This document shows positions 34,838 through 43,225 of a stretch of 64,000 nucleotides of DNA, piece after piece. The notes beneath the pieces were generated by a model. That model saw only the letters and a program-made list of their open reading frames with translations, had not been told where the DNA came from and searched no databases. Made by a program: the position numbers and the translations under genes. The stretch's first letter is position 1. The number at the start of each line of letters is the position of its first letter. This DNA is from an uncultured bacterium. GTDB taxonomy: Bacteria > Elusimicrobiota > Elusimicrobia > Elusimicrobiales > Elusimicrobiaceae. The stretch spans positions 186,001 through 250,000 of the forward strand of contig CASEVJ010000005.1 in assembly GCA_949291365.1 (NCBI GenBank), given 5' to 3'.

Positions 34838-34865
34838 ATTATAGCAATTTACATTTTTTTGTAAA
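34838..34865 (-). promoter_or_regulatory. Promoter of the type IV pilus operon
   Basis: Minus strand: TTTACA (34860-34865), a 16-base spacer ending TTGC, TATAAT (34838-34843). It lies about 60 bases before the OmpA-like gene. It is the only good promoter seen for the 14-kb operon. Confidence 0.7.
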
Positions 34866-34877
34866 GAGTTCGCGCAC

Positions 34878-34900
34878 GAAAAAACGGGCGCGCGCCCCGT
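34878..34900 (-). terminator. Terminator of the O-antigen-ligase gene
   Basis: Minus strand: self-complementary ACGGGGCGCGCGCCCGT followed by TTTTTT, 140 bases after the stop of the upstream gene. It separates that gene from the pilus operon promoter. Confidence 0.7.
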
Positions 34901-35039
34901 ATGCATTATTCAAGCATAAATGAATACCGTCTGGCAAGAGAAATTTTCATGCGCACCCATTAAACGGTCTCATTCTATATCCATTTATAGAGAACTCTCT
35001 CATTTACGTTCGCCTTTCATCTGCAACTTTGGCAAATCC

Positions 35040-37652
35040 TTATTTCTTATTCTTCTCCAGCCGCTTGAGACGGTTCTGCGCCGTCTGGTTGCCGGGATAA
35101 TAGAACAAAACATTTTGCAAATAATGCCGTGCCTCTTGCGGGTCTTCCGCTTTTTGCAGCAAAGAAGCCAACGCCAAATTGGCAGACAAATCATCCGGAT
35201 GTTTTTCCAACACTCCTTCCAGCAATTCTTTGGATTTAATATCATTTCCCGTCAGCGTAAAATAACGCGCCAGCAAAATAGGGCCGTTGGTGTCATCGGG
35301 ATAAGCAGCCACATACTCTTCCAGCTGGGCACGCAGTTTTTTCAGCCCGGCGCGGGAAGTGCCCTGTAAATTTTGCACACGGTCGTAATATCCCTGCAGC
35401 TGTTTGGCTTGGGTCAAAATAGGAGGCAGTTCCTCGTCTTTCTCATAAAGTTTGGCCAAACTGCGCCGCAAAGATTTGTCCAGGGTGTCAATCGTAAGTG
35501 CATTTTTATAGACCGTTTTGGCGTATTCTTTTTCGCCGCGCTTGAGATAAATATCCCCCGTAGCGTGCCACAAGCCCGCGTCATAGGGGAACAGTTTTAC
35601 CCCCCGCTCCAACAGCTCCATGGTCTCTGCGTCAGCGTAGATAATATCTTCTTTAACCAGTTCGGCCAAAGTCTCGTAAGCCGCCAGATTAAAGGGGTCT
35701 AACCGTAATGTCTGGCGCAAATAACGCACGGCTTTGCCGTGGTCATTATCTCCCAGCGCCGCCACTGCTGCATGATAATAAATTTGGTCATAATACGCCG
35801 CCGCAGACATAGCCCGCTCATAGGCCGCCAGTGCGCCCTGGTATTTCTGCTGGGAAAGCAGCAAATCCCCCAGCATATAGCCCGCCTCTGCATTGGCGGG
35901 ATACAAATGCAGTGCGGTAGCAAAATCCTGCGGGGCGGCGTCTTTGTCCTGGCGCGCTAATTGTTTTTGGCCGCGGAACGAAAAATACTGGCTGCCCAGC
36001 ACGGCGCCTTGCCACAACACAATCAGCCCGCACAAGCCAAGCAGCGACAGGGCTACCGTTTTGGTCACGGGGTTGGCGGCGATTTCTATGCGTCCTTCTT
36101 CCCGGCCCACACCGCTGACTTCCGCCCCCACCAGCCACCAAAACACAAAAGCCGGCACGACCGTATGCAGGGAAATGTTGAGCATATTGTCGGCCAGCAT
36201 GGCCAATATACCGCAGAACAAGGCCTGCAAAAGCTGTTTTTTATCTCCTTCTTTTTTACGCGCCGCAAAATCATGCACTTCCAAAAACAGCACCATAAAC
36301 ATAAACAGAAAAAGACCCAGCCCCACTATGCCGCCTTGCGCCAGCTGGAAGAAAAATTCATTATGCGGAGAATTGGTTAAAGTTTTTAATTCACGCAAAT
36401 TCGGATAATTGAGCAAGGTCTGCGGCTGGGTGCGGGCAAAGGCCGTCTGGAAATTTCCCAGTCCGGCCCCCATAACGGGACGGTTTAAGAAAATCTCTTT
36501 GGACACGTCCCACATATATAACCGTTGGTGCAAAGACGGGAAAATTTCCTCACGCGGCACTTCCAGCGTAAACGAAGATGGCGTCACCTGCGCCACTTCC
36601 GCCACGCGCTGCACCAACGCCGGCCGTGTGCTCTGCACAAACACCGGCAAATAGGACACCGCCACCCCCAGCACCACCAGCCAGAACACGCGCGCTTTAC
36701 GCTGTAAAATCAGCGCGCGCAGCGTGCCAAACATCCACATCATCACCAGCCCCACCGCACCCGCAATCCAGCAGGAACGGCAAAGCCCCGACGACAAATA
36801 AAATAAATACACCAACACCAAAAATCCATACACGCAAATATCTTTGCGGCTGGAAGCGCGCATATAATACACCAACAGCGCCGGCAAAAGCATGATTACA
36901 AAAGAAGATAAAAAGTTAGGATTGCCAAACGTGGAAAACGCCCGGCTGGCAAACTGATCCATGTCAAAGGGCCACAAGATATCCAGCCCAAAACTTTGGA
37001 AAACCCCATACATACACGCCAGTGCACACGCCACAAAGCTGAGCACCAGCACATTTTCCTGCGTCAATTTGCTAAGCACGCGCGTGCCCAGCCACAGCCC
37101 CACCGCCCACAAAAGCAGGCCATACACGTCAAACACACAGGCAAAAAATCCGTCTCCGGGCAAATTGGTTTTCAACGGCGGCAGCAAAAACCACAGCGCC
37201 CCCCACCCGATAAACAGCAAAATATAATTGGTCTTGCTTTCTATAATTCCGCTGAACACGACGTTCTTGCTCACCACATACGCCCCCAGCGCTACCACTA
37301 AAAGCAAAGAGCCAAAATCCAACAAGTTAAAAAACAGCGTCTGGCGCATATACTGCGGTGCCGCAGACACAGAGGAAAGCCAGCTCACCACGCTGGCGAA
37401 AATGTAAATTAAAAAAGCCAAATCAAAAAATGTACGCGTAAAATGGATATGCCCCGCCCGCAAAAAACGCACCGCGGACGCGCCGTACATGGCCGCCAAA
37501 AGCAAATAGAGCAATACACTTTGCACGGTGAACGGATTGGACGTCAGCCCTATAAAAAACAACAGAGGCACCGTCAGAAAACAGGCCGCCAGCAACACGC
37601 GCATCACCTTAATGTATAATCCTTCAGAATTGGGTTTGGTTAACGGAAACAT
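35040..37652 (-). CDS. O-antigen ligase/polymerase-like membrane protein with C-terminal TPR
   Basis: An 870-residue protein. About 11-13 membrane helices cover residues 15-560. The Wzy_C signature is visible: FGNPNFLSSFVIMLLPALL (about 245), then MGAGLGNFQTAF and LTNSPHNEFFFQLAQGGIVG with the conserved His in a large periplasmic loop. The last 300 residues are TPR repeats (for example AEAGYMLGDLLLSQQKYQGA and LWHATGDIYLKRGEKEYAKT). The family includes WaaL ligases, Wzy polymerases and PglL/TfpO pilin glycosyltransferases. Its place just upstream of the pilus operon makes pilin glycosylation a fair guess. The Shine-Dalgarno is GGGGGGAA. Confidence 0.85.
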   Translation of the reverse strand: MFPLTKPNSEGLYIKVMRVLLAACFLTVPLLFFIGLTSNPFTVQSVLLYLLLAAMYGASAVRFLRAGHIHFTRTFFDLAFLIYIFASVVSWLSSVSAAPQYMRQTLFFNLLDFGSLLLVVALGAYVVSKNVVFSGIIESKTNYILLFIGWGALWFLLPPLKTNLPGDGFFACVFDVYGLLLWAVGLWLGTRVLSKLTQENVLVLSFVACALACMYGVFQSFGLDILWPFDMDQFASRAFSTFGNPNFLSSFVIMLLPALLVYYMRASSRKDICVYGFLVLVYLFYLSSGLCRSCWIAGAVGLVMMWMFGTLRALILQRKARVFWLVVLGVAVSYLPVFVQSTRPALVQRVAEVAQVTPSSFTLEVPREEIFPSLHQRLYMWDVSKEIFLNRPVMGAGLGNFQTAFARTQPQTLLNYPNLRELKTLTNSPHNEFFFQLAQGGIVGLGLFLFMFMVLFLEVHDFAARKKEGDKKQLLQALFCGILAMLADNMLNISLHTVVPAFVFWWLVGAEVSGVGREEGRIEIAANPVTKTVALSLLGLCGLIVLWQGAVLGSQYFSFRGQKQLARQDKDAAPQDFATALHLYPANAEAGYMLGDLLLSQQKYQGALAAYERAMSAAAYYDQIYYHAAVAALGDNDHGKAVRYLRQTLRLDPFNLAAYETLAELVKEDIIYADAETMELLERGVKLFPYDAGLWHATGDIYLKRGEKEYAKTVYKNALTIDTLDKSLRRSLAKLYEKDEELPPILTQAKQLQGYYDRVQNLQGTSRAGLKKLRAQLEEYVAAYPDDTNGPILLARYFTLTGNDIKSKELLEGVLEKHPDDLSANLALASLLQKAEDPQEARHYLQNVLFYYPGNQTAQNRLKRLEKNKK

Positions 37653-37878
37653 AAATTCCCCCCGCCGTATGCAGCTGCCGGCATACGTCAGATTTTTTAT
37701 ATTGTAGTTTTTTTCACCGCCGAGGCAAATAGTTTTTTATTTTTTCTTTGCATGCAACAACTGCTATTTTTTCAGCCGCCCTCCCGAAACCCACGCAAAA
37801 GAGGAATGGCTCCCTCATTTTCTCTGCCCTTTATTGTCCGGACGAACATTATCTTTCCCCCTCTCATCTTCGTTGCAA

Positions 37879-37998
37879 GCTGTTTGGTCTGCCAGCTATG
37901 AGTAACTGACCGGCTGTTTGCCCGACGGCTATGTACAGCGTAAGCACCTGCCACCCGGATTTATTTTCACTACGCACTGTTTGCCCGTCTGTTATGGG
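37879..37998. repeat. Three degenerate copies of a CTGTTTGCC-type repeat
   Basis: Units GCTGTTTGGTCTGCCAGCTA (from 37879), GGCTGTTTGCCCGACGGCTA (from 37912) and CTGTTTGCCCGTCTGTTATG (from 37977). Similar units lie at 16827-16848, 53226-53246, 54088-54178 and 62711-62735. Confidence 0.5.
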
Positions 37999-38189
37999 AA
38001 ATGGCCATGCTGGTTTTTGACCAGCTGCAAAAAACTAAAACGCTTATCCCCGTGTTGCTCTTTTCCATGCTTTACTGCACGGAAAGGGGAGTTACATTAG
38101 ACCAGGCCGCCTTGGGCTGTTTCTTGGGTTATATCCGCCGGCAGAACCTAGTGCTGTCAAACATCTCCTATCCCCCTGCAGCAGTAGCG

Positions 38190-38226
38190 CAAAAAAGAGG
38201 CGGGCCCCGTGAAATGGCCCGCCCCT
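38190..38226 (-). terminator. Terminator of the trigger-factor transcript
   Basis: Minus strand stem GGCGGGCC / GGCCCGCC (38199-38206, 38216-38223) followed by TCTTTTTTG. Confidence 0.75.
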
Positions 38227-38381
38227 GAGGTTAAACTAATTGTCTTAGGTGTCTAAAACAAGAAGTTTAATTGCCTGAAGGCAAATTTTCTACGCCTTGC
38301 GCCAGTGGTATATCCGTCTGTACTGCGGCACAACGGCTCCCCCGCGCAAAAGGCGGGAGAGACAGAATAGCATTTTAATTT

Positions 38382-39671
38382 TTATTTTACAACCGCTTCT
38401 TTTTTCAGGAAGTCAAACACTTTGCGCTCATTGAGCGTAGCCAAAATGTGGTCTTTGCGCTCCGTAAAGAAAGCGCGTATTTTCTTTTCATCTTCCTTAT
38501 TTTTGGCATTAGCGGTCAAGCTTTTGTCCAGCTCGGCCTGCCAGTCGGCTTCCGTCGCTTCCAGGTTCTCTTTTTTGGCGATGGCGTGGATAATGTAGCC
38601 GATGCGGAGGTCTTTTTCAACCGTAGGGCGGATACGCTCCTCAAAGCTTTTGCGCTGTTCTGCAGAAAGCTGCTCCGGTTTGAGCTGCGTCACATTACGC
38701 ACAAAGTTATTTAAGGAATTGTCCGTATATTCCTGCACCAAGGTTTCGGGCAGGGCGAAATTGTTCATCTTTACCAAATGGTTTTCAATCTGATTGATAA
38801 AGTCCCGCGCGGAATTTTCTTTGGCTTCGGCATTTAAACCGTCCTGCACACGTTTTTTCAGCGCGTCCAACGTATCAAAGCCCATGTCTTTGGCAAAAGA
38901 ATCGTCCAAAGCCGGCACGATTTTGTTCTTAATATCGTCCACCGTAACATGGAACGACAAAGTATCTTCTCCTTCTTTGGTTTCAAAATCTTTGCTTTCG
39001 CCTTTTTTCATACCCAGCACGGCTTTGGCCAGCTCCGGCATGGTCTGCGGGGCCGCCATATCAATCAGTTCGCTGTCGGCGCTGAGTTTATAGTCGTCGG
39101 TTCCGTTGCGTTTGCCTTTATACTGCACCACGGCATACACTTTATCGTCAATTACCGTGCCTTCCGGCGCGCTTTCCAAGCGGGCATTGGCCTGCAAAAT
39201 GCGATCCAACTGGGCTTTTACTTCTTCTTCAGTTGCTTCTTCAGCTTTTTTGGTTACGGGAATGCCTTTGTAATCTTTCACGTCAAATTCGGGGGCCACG
39301 TCCACCGCCAGCTCAAAGCTGAACGTCTTTCCGTCGTCAAAAGTGGCAAAATCCGCTTTGGTCAAAGACGGAACGGCAACGGGGTTTAATTTGGTCTGCT
39401 CCAACGCGGCGGAAATGGCGCTTTTAATAGCCAAGTCCAGGGCGCGTTCTTTAATGTGTCCAGCAAAATTTTGTTTCACTAAATCCAAAGGTACTTTGCC
39501 TGCGCGGAAGCCCTGCATCTGCGCGCGGGACTGCACTTGCACAGCGGCGTTTTGGAAAGCTTTGGTAATCAGCCCGGAGGAGGCCTCCACACTGACGGTG
39601 ACGCGGCATCCTTCTTTGTTTAGCTGTTTGGCTTTTACTTCGTCCGCCGCGGCGGTTTTGAAAATGGACAT
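38382..39671 (-). CDS. tig: Trigger factor, ribosome-associated chaperone
   Basis: A 429-residue protein. The N-terminal ribosome-binding domain carries the GFRAGKVPLDLV motif (GFRxGxxP, about residues 57-68). A shortened FKBP-like middle follows (about 150-240, LGMKKGESKDFE) and then the helical C-terminal chaperone arms. The start at 39671 has AAGGAG. The longer open frame is rejected because it runs antisense-free through the tRNA-Leu gene. It binds nascent chains at the ribosome exit. It follows tRNA-Leu by 23 bases with no separate promoter visible. Confidence 0.95.
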   Translation of the reverse strand: MSIFKTAAADEVKAKQLNKEGCRVTVSVEASSGLITKAFQNAAVQVQSRAQMQGFRAGKVPLDLVKQNFAGHIKERALDLAIKSAISAALEQTKLNPVAVPSLTKADFATFDDGKTFSFELAVDVAPEFDVKDYKGIPVTKKAEEATEEEVKAQLDRILQANARLESAPEGTVIDDKVYAVVQYKGKRNGTDDYKLSADSELIDMAAPQTMPELAKAVLGMKKGESKDFETKEGEDTLSFHVTVDDIKNKIVPALDDSFAKDMGFDTLDALKKRVQDGLNAEAKENSARDFINQIENHLVKMNNFALPETLVQEYTDNSLNNFVRNVTQLKPEQLSAEQRKSFEERIRPTVEKDLRIGYIIHAIAKKENLEATEADWQAELDKSLTANAKNKEDEKKIRAFFTERKDHILATLNERKVFDFLKKEAVVK

Positions 39672-39694
39672 GTTTCTGCTCCTTGAAATAAAAC

Positions 39695-39776
39695 TGGACG
39701 GAGAGGGACTTGAACCCTCAAGGGTTACCCCACACGCTCCTAAGGCGTGCGCGTCTGCCGATTCCGCCATCCGTCC
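39695..39776 (-). tRNA. tRNA-Leu (UAG anticodon)
   Basis: The acceptor stem GGACGGA / TCCGTCC, D-arm (GGCGGAATCGGCAGAC), anticodon stem CACGC / GCGTG with loop CTTAGGA (anticodon TAG), a long variable arm typical of Leu, and the T-arm GGTTCAAGTCC are all present. CCA is not encoded. Confidence 0.95.
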
Positions 39777-39794
39777 TATTTGTCGTAAAAAAAG

Positions 39795-39867
39795 TGGGCC
39801 ATGTGAGGATCGAACTCACGACCTTACGCTTAAGAGGCGTCTGCTCTACCAGCTGAGCTAATGGCCC
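39795..39867 (-). tRNA. tRNA-Lys (CUU anticodon)
   Basis: Acceptor GGGCCAT / ATGGCCC with discriminator A, D-stem GCTC / GAGC, anticodon loop CTCTTAA (anticodon CTT), T-loop TTCGATC. CCA is not encoded. It lies 18 bases before tRNA-Leu, apparently in one transcript. Confidence 0.93.
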
Positions 39868-39884
39868 GCAAATCGGATAAGAAG

Positions 39885-39890
39885 ATTATA
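39885..39890 (-). promoter_or_regulatory. Extended -10 for the tRNA-Lys/tRNA-Leu/tig transcript
   Basis: Minus strand TTTTGCTATAAT, with TATAAT at 39885-39890, 18 bases before the tRNA-Lys 5' end. Confidence 0.65.
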
Positions 39891-40029
39891 GCAAAAAAAG
39901 AGCGGCAGGTTTGGCTTGAGACAGCCGCGGACACTGCCCGCTGATAAGTATTTTACCATATTTTATGTTTTATGTAAAAACCTAGCGCTCCCCGCAGCCC
40001 CAAACGGCCAACCGGGCCGCAAAGGCCCG

Positions 40030-40057
40030 TTGCGCACGGTGCAAAATTAGCTATAAT
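40030..40057 (+). promoter_or_regulatory. Promoter of the DUF885 gene
   Basis: TTGCGC (40030-40035), 16-base spacer ending TAGC, TATAAT (40052-40057). The expected leader is about 30 bases. Confidence 0.65.
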
Positions 40058-40092
40058 GTTTGCAGTTGGCTATTTTATATATGAGGTAACAA

Positions 40093-42111
40093 ATGAAGAA
40101 AATACTTTGCGCTTTTTTAAGTTTTTCTCTCTTCTTATCGCCGGCGGTACAAGCTGTTGACCTGTCCGCCTTTGACAATATTGACACTATCATGGAAGAC
40201 AATGCCCTGACCGACACCATTAACCGCTATTCTTCCGTGCAGCTTTCTTTCTTCCCGGAAAAAGCCACCCGCCTTGGCTTTGAATCGGCCAACAACAAGC
40301 TTGACCGCCACGACGCAGAACGCGACGCCCAGGCCCTGCGTGCTTTAAATATTGTGGAAGAAAACTTTAACAAAATCAACCGCAAGCTCCTCTCCGAACC
40401 GAAAAAAACGGATTATGACATCATGCAGGGGCGTCTGGCTATAGACAAGTGGAACGTCAGCCGTGAACGGCCCTCCACCGACCCGCTGATGTATGCCCAA
40501 ACGTTTGCCTCCATGTATGATTTGACGATGAAAACTTTAAATTTCCAGGACTTGCAGGACAGAGATTTGGCCGCCCGCATGCGCGCCCTGACCCAAGTGG
40601 CCCAAGAAGCGGAAAAGAACCTGACTACGCCGCCGGCCTTTTTGGCCCAGCTGGCTATGGAAGACGCCTACTATGCCTACCTGGCTTTTGACACCATTCC
40701 CCAATATCTGACCAGCCGCGCACAGGACGAAGTCAGCCGCGCGCAGGTACGCATTGATTCCAAAGCATCTAAAGAAGCGGTCAAGAAAATGTTTGAGCTG
40801 TTCAAACAGCTGGCCCAGGATAACCAGGAGCAGGATTTCCGCCTGGGAGAAAAAGATTATGAGTTGCTGTTGGAAAATTACTACTTCATAGACAAAAAGC
40901 CCGGCGCCATTGAGAAAATGCTGACCAAAAATTTCCGTTCTGCCCAACAGGCCTTGGCTAAAGCGCTGGAAATGTTTGCCCTTCCCGTCGCTATAGCAGA
41001 TGCGCAAACCGTGATAGAAGAAATCCAAGTCCCCGGGGAAGCGGCTGCGGAAGGGGTAACCGTGACCAATCTGGAAATGCAAGACGCCGCCCCTGCAGAA
41101 GAGCAGACAGACGCCCAGGCGCAGCCGGCTGCAGAAGAGCAGCCCGCGGCAGAAGCGGCCCAACCCCCTGCCCAAGAGAAACCCGCGCCAAAAGCCAAAC
41201 AGAAAAACAAAAAGCCCTCTTCCGTGCAAGCCGCCGATTTCTACCTGATAGCCAACCGCCTGCAGCAAGGGGTGCGCAATCAAGATTTTGCCCCGGCGCT
41301 GGAGCGGGAAGCGGGTAACTTGGCCAAATTTTATGCCCAGGATGAAACGCTGCCCACGTCCGAAATGGCCTTTACGGTGTATAAAATGCCGGATTATTAC
41401 GCCTATACCAAAGCGTACCTGTTCCTGCCGCCTTTTGGCACGCAGACTAATCCGACCAGCGACTTGTTCCTGCGCCTGCCCTCCGGCAACGAGCTGACCA
41501 AACAGGACATGCTCAACCGCGATTTTAACCTGCCCACGCTCAAACTGCTGATGGCGGGCCAACTGGTGCCCGGTTTGTACTACCGCTCTGCTTACAGCAA
41601 TTCCACACTGACCGCTTTCCGCAAGATGTATCCCGTCCCCACGCTGCGCAATGGCTGGGAAGTGTATGCCCAGCATGTAGCCAGTGAACGCGGCTATATC
41701 ATCACCGACGAGGAGCTCTTGTATCTGGCCTGGGCGGACTATGTGCGTGCTATACAGGCCTTGGTGGATTTTCGTCTGCATACCAAAGAATACACCTATG
41801 CAGAGGCCTATGCCTTCCTGACTGAAGACAACGGCTTTAGCCCCGAACAGGCCGCTGATATCTTGAAACAAGTCGCCCGCAACCCCGGCCAGGCCGTCAG
41901 CTATATTTACGGCTACCAGGCGCTTCAAGATCTCCGCACTAAATACCAGAAAAAACTGGGCAAAAAGTTCTCGCTGGCGGATTTCCACGCCAAAGTAATG
42001 TCTTTGGGAGATATTCCGCCCGCCCGCTTAGAAGCGGAAATGGAACACGCCTACGAGCTAGAAAAAAGCCATCTCTCCCAGGCCTTGGCCACACCGTTCT
42101 ATTTAAACTAA
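40093..42111 (+). CDS. Secreted DUF885-family protein with Pro/Ala/Glu linker
   Basis: A 672-residue protein with a signal peptide (MKKILCAFLSFSLFLSPAVQA). Its helical N-terminal region (SFFPEKATRLGFESANNKLD, then DYDIMQGRLAIDKW) and C-terminal region (PGQAVSYIYGYQALQDLRTK and FSLADFHAKVMSLGDIPPAR) follow the DUF885 pattern. Relatives carry an EGWAxYxE stretch thought to be catalytic; here it reads NGWEVYAQH (about residue 518), so the usual first Glu is replaced. A linker of about 60 residues rich in Pro, Ala, Glu and Lys (about 315-380) splits the domain. The Shine-Dalgarno is GAGG. Monocistronic with its own terminator. It may be a divergent peptidase or a non-enzymatic relative. Confidence 0.75.
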   Translation: MKKILCAFLSFSLFLSPAVQAVDLSAFDNIDTIMEDNALTDTINRYSSVQLSFFPEKATRLGFESANNKLDRHDAERDAQALRALNIVEENFNKINRKLLSEPKKTDYDIMQGRLAIDKWNVSRERPSTDPLMYAQTFASMYDLTMKTLNFQDLQDRDLAARMRALTQVAQEAEKNLTTPPAFLAQLAMEDAYYAYLAFDTIPQYLTSRAQDEVSRAQVRIDSKASKEAVKKMFELFKQLAQDNQEQDFRLGEKDYELLLENYYFIDKKPGAIEKMLTKNFRSAQQALAKALEMFALPVAIADAQTVIEEIQVPGEAAAEGVTVTNLEMQDAAPAEEQTDAQAQPAAEEQPAAEAAQPPAQEKPAPKAKQKNKKPSSVQAADFYLIANRLQQGVRNQDFAPALEREAGNLAKFYAQDETLPTSEMAFTVYKMPDYYAYTKAYLFLPPFGTQTNPTSDLFLRLPSGNELTKQDMLNRDFNLPTLKLLMAGQLVPGLYYRSAYSNSTLTAFRKMYPVPTLRNGWEVYAQHVASERGYIITDEELLYLAWADYVRAIQALVDFRLHTKEYTYAEAYAFLTEDNGFSPEQAADILKQVARNPGQAVSYIYGYQALQDLRTKYQKKLGKKFSLADFHAKVMSLGDIPPARLEAEMEHAYELEKSHLSQALATPFYLN

Positions 42112-42125
42112 CTTCACCGCCAGCC

Positions 42126-42160
42126 AAAACCCCGCCCTCTGAAAGAAGGCGGGGTTTTTT
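42126..42160 (+). terminator. Terminator of the DUF885 gene
   Basis: Stem AACCCCGCC / GGCGGGGTT with an 11-base loop, followed by TTTTT. Confidence 0.9.
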
Positions 42161-42180
42161 AAACCGCAAAACAGAATATA

Positions 42181-42275
42181 TTGGATCCTCTTGTCACAAC
42201 ATAGCGGCCGGAGCGCAAGCGTTTGACGCGCCGGGGGATTTTAATTGGCTTTCCTTCTCACAACATATCGGGCTG
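42181..42275. repeat. Imperfect 31-base direct repeat
   Basis: The segments at 42181-42211 and 42245-42275 share TTGG..., CTT.TCACAACATA.CGG and end in G. They lie between two convergent terminators. Function unknown. Confidence 0.6.
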
Positions 42276-42335
42276 ACGCCGGTAAACAATACGTTAAAGC
42301 AGAGAAAAGAAAAATCAAACAAAACAATAGTACCA

Positions 42336-42367
42336 GAAAAATACCCCCTGTTTCATAAGGGGGTATT
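42336..42367 (-). terminator. Terminator of the MgtE-N/CBS gene
   Basis: Stem ATACCCCC / GGGGGTAT (42341-42348, 42359-42366) followed by TTTTT on the minus strand. Confidence 0.85.
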
Positions 42368-42384
42368 CTTGTCTTTTCATTCAG

Positions 42385-43128
42385 TTAAAACCAGCCAAAA
42401 CGTTTCTTTTGCTGGACACAAGCCGCAGCAAGCTGCTCCGGCTTGAGCACCCCCAACACCAGCCCCGTTTCATCCGTCACCGGCACCAACGGCTGTCCCT
42501 GCTGCACCAAGGGGGCCGCTTGGCAAAGCGGCGTCTGGGCCGGCACGCTTTGCACCGGACTCATGACAGAACCCACCGTGCTGGAAAGCGCATAAAACGA
42601 AAGCTCCGCCGTGCGAATCATTCCTTTCAGCTGCCCTTCCCTAGACAGTATCAGGCAGGCCGAAGGCAATTTTTTGCGCGGGAGCGTTTTTAATTTTTCC
42701 ACGATATCCTGCAGTTTGGCTTCTGTTTTAAATGTTAAAAAGTCCGTAGTCATTGCCGCACCGGCGCTATCTTGGGGCCACTGGGCCGATTTTTCCAACG
42801 CGCGCTGCAAAGCAAGCGGCAGCAATGTTTTCATTTTTTCCCGCTGGGGAACGGAAAAAGCCCCAAATATCCGCGCCGCCTGACGCAAATCCAGCCGCGA
42901 CAGTACGTGCGCCGCCTGACGCGAGGGCAGCCGGCGCAAAATAGCCGCCGCCTTTTCGCAATCCATCGGCTCCAAGCACGCCACCATATATTCTGCCTTA
43001 AGCGGCTTAAGCAGTAGCACCGCCTCATGCGTAGCCAGTGCCGCCAGTGCTTGGGCGGCGGCCCGGGGCGCGGCAGAAATAAACTTTTCCGTTACCCACG
43101 GTAATAAATTGGCATTTGACCCGTTCAT
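42385..43128 (-). CDS. Soluble MgtE N-domain plus CBS protein (no transporter domain)
   Basis: A 247-residue protein. Residues about 30-130 are a superhelical MgtE intracellular N-domain (MDCEKAAAILRRLPSRQAAH, then QAARIFGAFSVPQREKMKTL). Residues about 130-240 hold a CBS pair (SACLILSREGQLKGMIRTAE, then VPVTDETGLVLGVLKPEQLA). The five-helix Mg2+ channel domain of MgtE is absent and no membrane segment is seen. In MgtE these domains sense Mg2+ and gate the channel, so a stand-alone copy may be a cytosolic sensor or regulator. It has its own terminator. No transporter gene is adjacent. Confidence 0.8.
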   Translation of the reverse strand: MNGSNANLLPWVTEKFISAAPRAAAQALAALATHEAVLLLKPLKAEYMVACLEPMDCEKAAAILRRLPSRQAAHVLSRLDLRQAARIFGAFSVPQREKMKTLLPLALQRALEKSAQWPQDSAGAAMTTDFLTFKTEAKLQDIVEKLKTLPRKKLPSACLILSREGQLKGMIRTAELSFYALSSTVGSVMSPVQSVPAQTPLCQAAPLVQQGQPLVPVTDETGLVLGVLKPEQLAAACVQQKKRFGWF

Positions 43129-43182
43129 ACACTTCCTGCCCGTCTGGACAAACAGCGGGCTTTAAAAAAATCCTGTTTTTAT

Positions 43183-43188
43183 TATAAT
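43183..43188 (+). promoter_or_regulatory. -10 element before the AlbA/Schlafen-type gene
   Basis: TATAAT in an AT-rich stretch 38 bases before the ATG at 43226. No clear -35. Confidence 0.45.
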
Positions 43189-43225
43189 AAATATTATGCA
43201 GGGCCTGCCCGGCCGAGGGGGATTT

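Larger units (their letters stand above)
37653..38381. other. 729-base intergenic region with degenerate repeats
   Basis: No supported gene. It contains three copies of a degenerate 22-base repeat (37879-37998) and the trigger-factor terminator (38190-38226). The open frames present have no Shine-Dalgarno and no protein-like composition. Confidence 0.6.

Noticed and set aside
39672-39770. Extended N-terminus of trigger factor from 39770
   Set aside because: This part is the tRNA-Leu gene; the family start and an AAGGAG both point to 39671.
39695-39867. tRNA genes as the prophage attachment site
   Set aside because: They are 20 kb from the phage module, and no tRNA fragment repeats were seen at 777-950 or 19480-20140.
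40537-41988. 483-codon minus-strand frame opposite the DUF885 gene
   Set aside because: Shadow of a GC-rich coding frame; no ribosome site, and composition (Gly/Phe/Arg/Gln/His) is unlike real proteins here.
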